22,293 nucleotides of DNA from a virus, in IMG/VR virus record IMGVR_UViG_3300022693_001499, positions 1 to 22,293 of that record, one strand, 5' to 3'. Below the pieces are notes generated by a model. That model searched no databases. It worked only from the letters and a program-made list of their open reading frames with translations, and was not told the origin of the DNA. A program made the translations under genes and the position numbers. Shown piece by piece: positions 15,018-21,532 of the stretch. Position 1 is the stretch's first letter; each line of letters opens with the position of its first letter.

Positions 15018-15326
15018 TCATGTTCCACCGCTCTCGGCCGCATCCTCATCATCAGGCTCAAACTCTTCCGGCATTTCGTCATGTTCAGTATAGCCTGACA
15101 TCAAAGCGGGCATGAGATCATCCATTGTCATACCTAACCTTTCTTCAGGCTTGTAAAATCCGCAATCATTGTTTTTGTTCGACTCGACAACAAAATCCCA
15201 TGTGTCCATCCTATAGCCATTTTCAGCCCTATATGGGCACCCATACACGTCATTGATTGATGCTAAAGATTCTTCCGCGTCTTCTTGCTTTTTCCAAACT
15301 AAAAATGTCATGGTATTTTTTCTCAT
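15018..15326 (-). CDS. Small acidic phage protein after the fibre gene, function unknown
   Basis: The protein has 102 residues. Its ATG overlaps the stop of the fibre-like gene (TAATG) and has AAGGA close upstream. The N-terminus (TFLVWKKQEDAEESLASIND then YGCPYRAENGYRMDTWDFVV) has the pattern of a small alpha/beta protein, and the C-terminal ~20 residues are almost all acidic (EEFEPDDEDAAE). Such short partners next to fibre genes often act as fibre assembly factors or caps. Here this is inferred only from coupling and position. Confidence 0.7.
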   Translation of the reverse strand: MRKNTMTFLVWKKQEDAEESLASINDVYGCPYRAENGYRMDTWDFVVESNKNNDCGFYKPEERLGMTMDDLMPALMSGYTEHDEMPEEFEPDDEDAAESGGT

Positions 15327-16378
15327 TAAGTCCTTAAAATATCACCAAACTTGCCTGCTGCTAAAAACGCTGCATTAACGGGGTTAGATAAATCAGTGGT
15401 TCCTTCCTCGACCACTAACCAGGAACGAAATCCAGATGCTGCGGGTGGTAATTGAGGATTTTTTATAAATGGTTCTGTATTGATCGCTGCCAACGCAGCG
15501 GCCAGATTCGCGTATTCCGTCTGTCCATAGTGGACGACAGTAATAAGGGCTTCGGGGAACCAGTACAGGCGCTGTATTGTAAATTGATTATTTGCAACCG
15601 TATTGAGCGTCCCTGTGCCATCATCCCAAAAATTCGGATCAATATTGGGACTAGGGGGAACAGCTATAAAGCCACCCACGCCGTCCTGATAAGTATAAAA
15701 AACAAGAGGCACCGGCGCTTGAGCTAAATCATTGGTCATATTGGGTGTTTTTTTAGAATTATGATAATTACCACCGAGAAAAAATGATCCACCGCTAGAC
15801 TTATTTATTGTTAGATTACTATTACCACTATATACATTTCCTTCCGCCACGTTTATCTGCCCCAGAACCTCGCGCATATCATATAACGCTTGTTGCCCAT
15901 CCAAAGCCCACGCATAAAAAGGTGATAAACTTTGAATGGCCACCCCAGTAGTATGCCCAGCCAAGGACAAAGGAATGAAGTCCCTGCGCTGCGAGGCACT
16001 AAAAATTGGATTCTGTATGACAACAACCGCTGTCCCAGATGACAAGTCCAAACCAAAATTTGTGAAAAGCTCTGTTGTCAAATTGAGAACAGGCTGTGCT
16101 AAGAAAGTCGACCAGGAGACTTTTAGTCGAACCGGGTTTTGTGGGTCCGTGAAATTATCGGCATAGAACCCTTCACCCGCAGAAATGTCAACGGCGGTGG
16201 GGTCCCCTGCGTTTATCGTAACGATCCCTCCAGTTATCAATCCTGTTGAAAAACGGGTGTTGACAACATCCGCAGTCACCACATAATCGCGCATATCCTG
16301 CGGGTTGATAGACCCCGCAGGTTGCCCATCAGCAAAAATGCTTAAAAGTTCTGCTTTACTTCTTTCGGTGTCTGCCAT
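15326..16378 (-). CDS. Tail fibre / receptor-binding-like structural protein
   Basis: The product has 350 residues and no signal peptide. The N-terminus SKAELLSIFADGQPAGSINP then QDMRDYVVT is a motif I know from phage tail-fibre and appendage proteins, where it precedes a trimeric beta-structure. The middle and C-terminal parts are rich in G, T, S, N and aromatic residues in alternating beta patterns, with FYAWALDGQQALYDMREVLG and a C-terminal ANLAAALAAINTEPF segment. The gene lies between the split receptor-binding copy and a small coupled gene. The exact receptor is unknown. AAGG lies 9 nt before the ATG. Confidence 0.7.
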   Translation of the reverse strand: MADTERSKAELLSIFADGQPAGSINPQDMRDYVVTADVVNTRFSTGLITGGIVTINAGDPTAVDISAGEGFYADNFTDPQNPVRLKVSWSTFLAQPVLNLTTELFTNFGLDLSSGTAVVVIQNPIFSASQRRDFIPLSLAGHTTGVAIQSLSPFYAWALDGQQALYDMREVLGQINVAEGNVYSGNSNLTINKSSGGSFFLGGNYHNSKKTPNMTNDLAQAPVPLVFYTYQDGVGGFIAVPPSPNIDPNFWDDGTGTLNTVANNQFTIQRLYWFPEALITVVHYGQTEYANLAAALAAINTEPFIKNPQLPPAASGFRSWLVVEEGTTDLSNPVNAAFLAAGKFGDILRT

Positions 16379-16418
16379 AACGGATTACCTTTAATGTTGT
16401 TAAATTTAAGAGCGCACA

Positions 16419-17195
16419 TTAACTGAAATCTGATGAAAAATCAGAACTGAACGCAAAGGGAAAAGTGAGACTTATTCCCCATTTATTGATGAAATAAGTA
16501 TGGGCCTCATCAAGCTCTGTACTCGTTAATATGCGGTTCCAAATTGCCATCTCACCCAAATCCCCATCAAAAGGACGATTTAAACCAGCGCTATTCCCAA
16601 CAACCATTTCTCCCGTTCCGTCCTGAATGACACCGCTTGGCCCAGAAAATCTAAGAGTTGCTGTCTCCAATACCCCATCTCTATAAAAATTAGGGACGTT
16701 GGCCACGTCAGAGCCATCATACGTAATAGTTGAAATAAGTGTGGTGTTCAATCCATGGGGCGAGAACCAAATAGCGTTACTGATAGAAAACTGTGTATTA
16801 ATGTTGATCTCGCTACCATTGTTTTCTAGAAATATCTCCACGTGGCCCTGTAGATTCATGGTACGAGGGAAATCACTCCCAACGTTACGTGATACAAACA
16901 TGATGGTTGCCCCTGTAGAAAATATCCCAGCCAGGGATGCCGTTGCCGGAACAACCAAGGCGTCATTACTACTGTCCCAGGTAATCGCATCCACTCCATT
17001 CAGACTGCCACCGGTTTGTGGCTGCATGGTCCCCGTTGTTTGTACTGCCTCATTCCCAGTACCACTCTTATCCCCCCACTGAGAAACGAATCCGCCAGAT
17101 TCTATTGTTCTGGCAGAATCGGTAGCATCCGACCAGAATTGCAATCCAGCAATCTTGTTAGGAGAAAATGCCTGCGATGCAATAATTCCTGTCAT
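16419..17195 (-). CDS. Split receptor-binding-like protein, C-terminal half (LamG/ConA-like)
   Basis: I place the start at the ATG at 17195 (258 residues), which overlaps the previous stop as ATGA and has GGAGA 6 nt upstream. The pattern is of a LamG/concanavalin-like lectin domain: AGLQFWSDATDSARTIES, then SQWGDKSGTGNEAVQTTG and QPQTGGSLNGVDAITWDSSN, a middle with TIMFVSRN, and a C-terminal GEMAIWNRILTSTELDEAH. It is homologous to residues ~118-355 of the single gene at 17615-18682. A C-terminal FSSDFSSDFS tail is absent from the other copy. It probably binds a cell-surface sugar or displays a variable tip, together with the 119-residue product. Confidence 0.75.
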   Translation of the reverse strand: MTGIIASQAFSPNKIAGLQFWSDATDSARTIESGGFVSQWGDKSGTGNEAVQTTGTMQPQTGGSLNGVDAITWDSSNDALVVPATASLAGIFSTGATIMFVSRNVGSDFPRTMNLQGHVEIFLENNGSEININTQFSISNAIWFSPHGLNTTLISTITYDGSDVANVPNFYRDGVLETATLRFSGPSGVIQDGTGEMVVGNSAGLNRPFDGDLGEMAIWNRILTSTELDEAHTYFINKWGISLTFPFAFSSDFSSDFS

Positions 17196-17551
17196 GCAAG
17201 GTCTCCGATCAATCTCCATTCATCGGTATCAATCTTTTTCAAAGTGGCCGCAGAAAACTGGGCTCTTAGGGACAATAAGCTGTCTCTGGATTGAACAACG
17301 GCCGCTCCAGACACAGCGAAGGTAACGGTTCCCACGTCTTCTCTTACAAATTCCATTTCAGCCCCGATCGGAAAACCTTCGGCGGCGTTGTCTGGAATAG
17401 TGATGGTTTGAGCCGCCACATTATCCATGACAAAGAATGTTAGATCATCGGCAACAACAAGGTTTTTGGCTGTACCGGTAAATATTTCTACAGGGAAAGC
17501 TCCACTACCACTGCCCCCGCCCGCACCCCCCTCATCTATTTGGATAGACAT
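17192..17551 (-). CDS. Split receptor-binding-like protein, N-terminal half
   Basis: The 119-residue product is a paralogue of the first ~118 residues of the gene at 17615-18682. Shared parts include the Gly/Ser-rich linker GGGSGSGAFPVE, FFVMDN, TIPDNA, PIGAE, SGAAVVQSRD and DEW. It is beta-rich and likely to anchor or cap the fibre. The stop overlaps the next start as ATGA; both codons lie in a 17-nt insertion compared with the fused copy. AAGG is 8 nt upstream of ATG. The domain is probably the attachment part of the receptor-binding protein. Confidence 0.75.
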   Translation of the reverse strand: MSIQIDEGGAGGGSGSGAFPVEIFTGTAKNLVVADDLTFFVMDNVAAQTITIPDNAAEGFPIGAEMEFVREDVGTVTFAVSGAAVVQSRDSLLSLRAQFSAATLKKIDTDEWRLIGDLA

Positions 17552-17614
17552 CCCTGATACCTTAATTAAATTTTATAATTGCAAATACTTTATTAAGAAA
17601 CAGCATGACTCCAA
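17552..17614 (-). other. Short spacer with a GCATGA hairpin after the fused gene
   Basis: GCATGA-TTGGAG-TCATGC at the stop of the fused gene makes a 6-bp hairpin that contains the stop codon. The spacer ends with AAATTTAATTAAGG, which also precedes the fused gene, so the duplicated unit includes this leader. No clear gene was found; a 14-codon ORF within it is probably chance. Confidence 0.45.
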
Positions 17615-18682
17615 TCATGCGATACCCCATTTGTTTTTTAAAATGCTTTCGACAGCGAGAATCTCACCGAGACTCACATCCCTCCCATAAACAACCAATT
17701 CGCCGGCGGTCATAACGGGAAATATCTCGATTGAGCCTCGGCCAATACAAAAAAACCCAGATGAAGCCAATGCGCCATTATAGGTGTCCGTGGCAATGTC
17801 CACGCCATTGATGCGTAAATTTACGGACCCATCGCCCGCCGATAATCGATACACAATAAGCGTATCCAGACCTGTAAGATCAGTAGGACTTTGGGGCTCG
17901 TTGGTGGTCGCCCCCAACCCGTTAGAAATAAATTTTGCCCGAAACTCGTTAGGGACGCTGCCGTCTCTAATATTAAAACCTCTAACGAGTGGGTCGGTAT
18001 AGCCCATAACAGAGTCGAAAGTTAAGGAGGCGGTAACATTCATAACCAGGAAAAACGTGATGCTGGCTGGCAACGCCAGTGAGGTTACTGCAAGGAAATC
18101 ATCGTCCCCATCGAATCCAAGCGCATTGAGACCATTAATTGTAGCTACCCCTGTTGTCGGCTGGTCAGAGGAGGTAGCTTGGACGAAATCATTTGCATTC
18201 CCGGATTTGTCCTGCCAGGTGCTCACAAACCCAGGAGTGTCAGCTTCTAAAATAGTTGCTGGGTCTGCACCATCATTCCAGACAACTAAATCAGAGAAGC
18301 TCGCTGGAGAAAATACTCCTGATGCAAGATCCCCGACCAACTCCCATTCATCGATGCCAATCTTTTTTAGAGAGACCGCAGAATATTGGGCGTTGATCGA
18401 AAATAAGTTGTCCCTGGATTGAACAACGGCAGCCCCAGAAGCCAAAAAATTAACGCTCCCCACGCCTTCCCTGATAAAATCGATTTCAGCCCCGATCGGC
18501 AAAGCTTCGTCAGCGTTGTCTGGAATGAGGACGGTCTGAGTCACCGCATTGTCCATGACAAAGAATTTCTTATTGCTACCGAGATCAAGAACTTTAGCCG
18601 TATCGGTAAATAGCTCTACAGGAAAAGCTCCGCTACCGCCACTCCCTCCGCCCGCAGTTTCTGACTCTACTTGAATTGACAC
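17615..18682 (-). CDS. Fused receptor-binding-like protein (attachment module plus LamG/ConA-like module)
   Basis: The product has 355 residues and starts from a GTG with GGGGAA upstream. Residues 1-118 match the 119-residue paralogue downstream and 118-355 match the downstream 258-residue one, so this is the single-gene form of the same pair. The N-terminal part includes a Gly/Ser-rich linker (GGGSGGSGAFPVE) and a beta-rich domain. The second part contains SWQDKSGNANDF-like STWQDKSGNANDFVQA, GLNALGFDGDDDFLAV, ITFFLVMNVTA and a final AGELVVYGRDVSLGEI, which is the LamG/ConA lectin pattern. It would sit on the virion and bind the host surface. The tandem arrangement points to recent duplication. 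Confidence 0.8.
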   Translation of the reverse strand: MSIQVESETAGGGSGGSGAFPVELFTDTAKVLDLGSNKKFFVMDNAVTQTVLIPDNADEALPIGAEIDFIREGVGSVNFLASGAAVVQSRDNLFSINAQYSAVSLKKIGIDEWELVGDLASGVFSPASFSDLVVWNDGADPATILEADTPGFVSTWQDKSGNANDFVQATSSDQPTTGVATINGLNALGFDGDDDFLAVTSLALPASITFFLVMNVTASLTFDSVMGYTDPLVRGFNIRDGSVPNEFRAKFISNGLGATTNEPQSPTDLTGLDTLIVYRLSAGDGSVNLRINGVDIATDTYNGALASSGFFCIGRGSIEIFPVMTAGELVVYGRDVSLGEILAVESILKNKWGIA

Positions 18683-18705
18683 ATCTTCCCCGTCTTAATT
18701 AAATT

Positions 18706-18963
18706 TCAAAGAAGAGCATTGTAGAATGCAATCCCTTTAGATGTTTTCGACCTTACCCAAACAGCCGTTGCCTCTTTGATGATCGTGGCAGACTTAGCAG
18801 GCAAGAGCCTTTTCCCTATCTCCGCCGCTTCAGGTTGAGCCACCACTTGCTGAAGAAATAAGTCTGCGGTATTAACATTCTGAAAAGAATATGTAACGCC
18901 CGTTACCAACCCAAGAATTTCTTGCCAATCTTTAGAAAAAGTTTCTTTTATCGTGTCGCCCAT
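18706..18963 (-). CDS. Small phage protein before the receptor-binding genes, function unknown
   Basis: Two ATGs are adjacent. The second, at 18963, has AGGAG 6 nt upstream, so I choose it (85 residues); the first overlaps the previous stop. The sequence contains TYSFQNVNTADLFLQQV, then PEAAEIGKRLLPAKSATIIK and VWVRSKTSKGIAFYN. It reads as a small beta-sandwich of the kind found in head or fibre decoration proteins. It is soluble and has no signal peptide. It follows a membrane protein and precedes the receptor-binding gene; a virion accessory role is the likely guess. Confidence 0.65.
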   Translation of the reverse strand: MGDTIKETFSKDWQEILGLVTGVTYSFQNVNTADLFLQQVVAQPEAAEIGKRLLPAKSATIIKEATAVWVRSKTSKGIAFYNALL

Positions 18964-19253
18964 CATTTACTCCTGTATTTTTTAAACATCAGATTTTCTA
19001 TCCTCGTTATAGACTTAGAGAGCTGCTCAATTTTTGTTTCCATTCTCACCAAGTCTTCATGAACTCTTAATATCATCTCTCTGTTCGGTATTTGCTCCTC
19101 TATCAAAGTCGTACGAATTTTGAGAGAAGTAAAATCAGAGCTGGACACGGTCTGCATTTGTAGAGCCCACACCAAAATGCCAATAATAAATAAAAGTACA
19201 GGCCAAAACGTTCGGACTATTTCCAGAAGACTTGGTTTTTCTACTTTACTCAT
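18963..19253 (-). CDS. One-TM coiled-coil membrane protein, possible lysis-related
   Basis: The protein has 96 residues. A short charged N-terminus is followed by one clear transmembrane segment (FWPVLLFIIGILVWALQ, ~16-33), then a long charged helix predicted as a coiled coil (LKIRTTLIEEQIPNREMILR, then VRMETKIEQLSKSITRIEN). The end is basic. Its place in the same block as the endolysin suggests a holin-like or spanin-like part, but it has neither several TM segments nor a lipobox. It may instead anchor in the inner membrane with the coil in the periplasm. AAGG lies 5 nt before ATG. Confidence 0.7.
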   Translation of the reverse strand: MSKVEKPSLLEIVRTFWPVLLFIIGILVWALQMQTVSSSDFTSLKIRTTLIEEQIPNREMILRVHEDLVRMETKIEQLSKSITRIENLMFKKYRSK

Positions 19254-19291
19254 TTCACCTTGCCTATTTTCTTTTCAAATGACATTGGTTT

Positions 19292-19708
19292 TCAAGGTGC
19301 ACACAGTACTTCCTTCGGGCGATGCACCGCCGCACCCCCAAAGCCCCTCACAGACTTATAAACATACCAAGCACGAAAACGGCTCATGCCATCCTCCAAA
19401 CAGATGCGTTCTAAGGTTTCATCCGCAATCTGTCTCCATGGGTCTTCGTCCAAACATTCATTGCGGATCAGTTGATACAAACCATCATGAACAAGTGATC
19501 CCCGCATAAAATTGGCGGTGTCAAACGTAGGGCCGCTCGGTCCATCCCAGCAATAACCATTCAGAATCGTCAAAACTCCGGTTTCAGAGAAATGCAAATA
19601 CCGTCCGCAATAAATTTCTTCATTCGGGTACTCGTCAATATCAACACTATAATCCTCATACAGTTGATACTTGAACCCCTGCTTATATTTTATCGTTACG
19701 GTCGTCAT
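19292..19708 (-). CDS. DUF1353 family phage protein
   Basis: The product has 138 residues. The start overlaps the stop of the endolysin (TAATG). The central GYCWDGPSGPTFDTANFMRG and SLVHDGLYQLI stretch (~51-81) is the DUF1353 signature: a W-D-G-x-S/T box followed by H-D-x-L-Y. The family is found in phage and prophage lysis or tail regions and its biochemical role is not established. The C-terminal part is helical with several Arg residues (SRFRAWYVYKSVRGFGG). The coupling to endolysin suggests shared expression. Confidence 0.8.
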   Translation of the reverse strand: MTTVTIKYKQGFKYQLYEDYSVDIDEYPNEEIYCGRYLHFSETGVLTILNGYCWDGPSGPTFDTANFMRGSLVHDGLYQLIRNECLDEDPWRQIADETLERICLEDGMSRFRAWYVYKSVRGFGGAAVHRPKEVLCAP

Positions 19709-20193
19709 TATTTATTCCGCATTGCCCGCAACACATAAAATTTATAATTTTCTATAAACCCTTGAACCGTCCCAGCCCCTCTACTCGTGTTGTAGTGGGC
19801 CTTCCAATATTCAGCTAATGCTCCCACATCATCGTGGGCAGGTAGAGCCTCTGGCACCATCAAGTACCGCACTCTTGCCATGATGACAGCAAAACTCATA
19901 TTGCCGATCACCTGACGCTGAATACCTTGCCTTGTTGTGAACTGTACTATTTTTTCGTACAGTTCTTTCTTGTCTTCACGCCGAAGGTAACGAAAATAAA
20001 TATCGTCAAGGGTCGCGGGTTCGATCTGAAACAGACCAAGGGCAGGGCCACCACCTTTTTGTTTCAGGTAGGTCAGCCTTGATTCCTGAATAGCAGTACC
20101 AAGCAATAGGTTCACCGCCGATTCCGAATACAGGTCAACGGCTTTCAGCGTGGGGCCGAGAATCAAGTTTTTGAAATTTTGAATGTCGAGCAA
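19708..20193 (-). CDS. Lytic transglycosylase-type endolysin
   Basis: The protein has 161 residues and starts from TTG at 20193, with AGGAG 8 nt upstream. It has the core of a lysozyme-like transglycosylase: TAIQESR with the likely catalytic E37, then PALGLFQIEPATLDDI (~50-65), the GLFQI segment that follows the catalytic Glu in this fold. A C-terminal EYWKAHYNTSRGAGTVQGFI segment closes the domain. It would cleave peptidoglycan glycan strands for host lysis. No signal peptide or TM segment is visible, so release would need a holin. The ribosome site is inside a potential hairpin (20192-20240), which could reduce translation until late in infection. Confidence 0.85.
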   Translation of the reverse strand: MLDIQNFKNLILGPTLKAVDLYSESAVNLLLGTAIQESRLTYLKQKGGGPALGLFQIEPATLDDIYFRYLRREDKKELYEKIVQFTTRQGIQRQVIGNMSFAVIMARVRYLMVPEALPAHDDVGALAEYWKAHYNTSRGAGTVQGFIENYKFYVLRAMRNK

Positions 20194-20240
20194 GCAGAAA
20201 ACTCCTGTCAGGATTACAGGACTAAAAAACTCTTCTGCTT
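20192..20240 (-). promoter_or_regulatory. Hairpin covering the endolysin ribosome binding site and start
   Basis: On the minus strand AAGCAGAA (20240-20233) can pair with TTCTGCTT (20199-20192), and inside it TCCTG (20221-20217) can pair with CAGGA (20207-20203). The inner 3' arm holds most of the AGGAG ribosome binding site, and the outer 3' arm reaches the first two bases of the TTG start. The structure is visible in the sequence; its regulatory role is inferred. Confidence 0.5.
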
Positions 20241-20266
20241 ATAATTTAAGCGTGAACCACAAGGAA
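20238..20266 (-). promoter_or_regulatory. Weak sigma70-like promoter candidate before endolysin
   Basis: On the minus strand TATAAG (20243-20238) lies 17 nt after TTCCTT (20266-20261). The -10 has 5 of 6 consensus bases, but the -35 has few. It is in the only sizeable gap of the region (20194-20306), before the lysis block, so a promoter here would make sense. Confidence is low. Confidence 0.25.
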
Positions 20267-20280
20267 GGAAAGGGGAAAAG

Positions 20281-20322
20281 ATAGTGGTGGTATAGTGGTC
20301 GGATCACTATACCATAGTGGTT
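20281..20322. promoter_or_regulatory. Palindrome with ATAGTGGT direct repeats, possible operator or terminator
   Basis: GGTATAGTG (20289-20297) and CACTATACC (20305-20313) form a perfect 9-bp inverted repeat with a 7-nt spacer. ATAGTGGT occurs at 20281-20288, 20292-20299 and 20315-20322 in direct orientation. The stop codon of the preceding gene lies inside. It could be a repressor operator, or a weak terminator since the minus strand continues into ATCTTTTCCCC. No clean U tract follows. Confidence 0.5.
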
Positions 20323-20552
20323 TCATGTGAAACCTTTTCAGGCATTCGCCTTTGTGCAGCCTTTGTAATGATGTCCCATTTTCTGATCTCTATTCTCCTG
20401 GTGGATTTGTCAGAAAACGATTTCTCCCATTCCCTGGAAAACACGGCCTCAAAGTCTTTGCCATATCTTTTATTCATCTTCACCCAAAACTCGTGAATCG
20501 AGTCGTAGACATCGCAGTATTTTTCCCGCTCTAGTCTTTCTGATTCATTCAT
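20307..20552 (-). CDS. Small charged protein, function unknown
   Basis: I place the start at the ATG at 20552 (81 residues), with GGGTGG a few bases upstream; a longer frame from 20579 would be less well supported. The sequence is charged and helical: SERLEREKYCDVYDSIHEFW, then KMNKRYGKDFEAVFSREWEK and RRIEIRKWDIITKAAQRRMP. It has no membrane segment or known motif. It looks like a compact helical DNA- or protein-binding protein. The stop codon lies inside the palindrome at 20281-20322. Confidence 0.65.
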   Translation of the reverse strand: MNESERLEREKYCDVYDSIHEFWVKMNKRYGKDFEAVFSREWEKSFSDKSTRRIEIRKWDIITKAAQRRMPEKVSHETTMV

Positions 20553-20565
20553 AATCCACCCTTTT

Positions 20566-20716
20566 TCATCTGAAATCATAATCCATACATTTATAAATAT
20601 CGGCAGGGCTCATCCCTAGCTTAACCGATTTAAAATCAATGGTGAATTTGGGGGAAAACTTTTCGCCCAACTATTTTTAAACGCGCAGCAACCTTGGCAT
20701 GATATGTGCTTGTCAT
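20566..20716 (-). pseudogene. Possible small gene broken at a C5 run
   Basis: An ATG at 20716 overlaps the stop of the HExxH gene (ATGA) and opens 26 codons, ending at 20636 (MTSTYHAKVAARLKIVGRKV then a short tail). Another frame stays open to a TGA at 20566, ending with KLGMSPADIYKCMDYDFR, which looks more like protein and ends close to the next gene's ribosome site. The frames join if one C is removed from the C5 run of the minus strand (20650-20654), giving ~49 residues. This may be a frameshift mutation, a sequencing error or +1 frameshifting at CCC_C. The original gene is plausible, not proven. Confidence 0.35.
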
Positions 20717-21060
20717 TTTTCATACCCCTCAAATATCACACGCGATAATATCTGTGCTGCCTGCTCTTCAACAAGATGCTCCGGCGTTCCGACAATAATA
20801 TCAATCCCAGAAAGATGTAAGTGAATAAGCTCGTGGATAATTCTAAGGGCCAAATCTATCTTATGCACAGGATTCCCTCCTGCCGAGTCCCTGGCTAACC
20901 GAATGGTGGAGAAAAGATACTTGTAGTCATAAGTAACATCAGCCCCCGCCCCATCAGGCAACTCACTGGAATTAACTATCTTCAGCTTCACGTCCCAATG
21001 GTCAAGCTTCAACCTCGTCTGCCACTTAGAAAAGAGTTTAGTTATTTGCTCGTCTTTCAT
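20713..21060 (-). CDS. HExxH zinc metallopeptidase-like protein (SprT/ImmA-like)
   Basis: The start at 21060 (115 residues) has GGGG 6 nt upstream and is preferred over an ATG four codons earlier. Residues 70-82 read DLALRIIHELIHLHL, with the HExxH zinc site at H76, E77 and H80; an acidic residue around E98-E99 (HLVEEQAAQ) could be a third ligand. The N-terminal half (LDHWDVKLKIV, ADVTYDYKYLFSTIRLA) resembles the beta-sheet part that precedes the active helix in SprT-like and related small phage peptidases. It is soluble. Phage examples may act on host proteins, but the target is unknown. It overlaps the previous gene by 23 nt. Confidence 0.72.
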   Translation of the reverse strand: MKDEQITKLFSKWQTRLKLDHWDVKLKIVNSSELPDGAGADVTYDYKYLFSTIRLARDSAGGNPVHKIDLALRIIHELIHLHLSGIDIIVGTPEHLVEEQAAQILSRVIFEGYEK

Positions 21061-21235
21061 AATTAACCCCATTTAGGTTTGTGGGCTTTGCCAATTCACC
21101 CAAAACCTTGTTCATAATTTTCCTAGCTTCTCCAGGGTCATCGGGCAAGTTGAACGATTTATAAGTTTTAAGGTCTTCTTCAATTTCCCACAGGATTTGT
21201 TTGGCCTCTTCTTCTGACATTTCTATATCATCCAT
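21038..21235 (-). CDS. Small acidic helical protein, function unknown
   Basis: I choose the ATG at 21235 (65 residues), which has GAGGAG 8 nt upstream; the codon two positions before is TTG. The N-terminus is highly acidic (DDIEMSEEEAKQILWEIEED), and the C-terminal part reads NLPDDPGEARKIMNKVLGEL before a short polar end. It looks like two or three helices. There is no known motif. Its end overlaps the start of the HExxH gene, so both are probably co-expressed. Confidence 0.6.
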   Translation of the reverse strand: MDDIEMSEEEAKQILWEIEEDLKTYKSFNLPDDPGEARKIMNKVLGELAKPTNLNGVNYERRANN

Positions 21236-21237
21236 AA

Positions 21238-21450
21238 TCAAATCTCCTCCAAATCGATATTACCGATAAACCCAGGCCAAGCCCTTTCTACTTTTCTGTG
21301 CTTTAGTTGCGGGGCTGGACATTCGTGGTCGAATGCCGTGCAGGTGCATGCGCCTCTTTCCATGTCTCCAGTTCCGGTTAAGTAACCAAACCCTGATGGC
21401 GTATACTGCATCGTGCCGAAAACGCCACAATCAATATGGTGATTTCTCAT
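21238..21450 (-). CDS. Small Cys/His-containing protein, possible metal binding
   Basis: The ATG at 21450 (70 residues) has AAGAGG 7 nt upstream, and I prefer it over the TTG two codons earlier. The protein has C8, C35, C37, H42 and C44 in CTCTAFDHEC, a spacing that suits a small zinc or iron site, and NHHID near the N-terminus. No family can be named. The stop is directly upstream of the next gene, whose ribosome site is in its last codons. Confidence 0.6.
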   Translation of the reverse strand: MRNHHIDCGVFGTMQYTPSGFGYLTGTGDMERGACTCTAFDHECPAPQLKHRKVERAWPGFIGNIDLEEI

Positions 21451-21452
21451 TT

Positions 21453-21532
21453 TCAAACCTCTTCAATGGTTAGCGGAGCTTCAAGTCCATGTAATAATTT
21501 CCTTTTATTTTTTGGGTGCCTGCTACACTCAC
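21453..21532 (-). pseudogene. Possible 26-codon gene broken at an A6 run
   Basis: A GTG at 21532 overlaps the stop of the nuclease gene (GTGA) and has AGGAGG 8 nt upstream, one of the best ribosome sites in the window. The frame reads only 20 codons and stops at 21470. If one A is added to the A6 run (minus strand, 21508-21513), it joins a frame ending in NKRKLLHGLEAPLTIEEV and stopping at 21453, just before the next gene's start, where its codons contain that gene's ribosome site. This fits a ~26-residue gene with a 1-nt deletion, or a -1 frameshift at the A run. Confidence 0.4.

Noticed and set aside
15326-18682. Diversity-generating retroelement target
   Set aside because: Repeated receptor-binding modules suggested it, but there is no reverse transcriptase or template repeat in the window, and the differences are not adenine-specific by eye.
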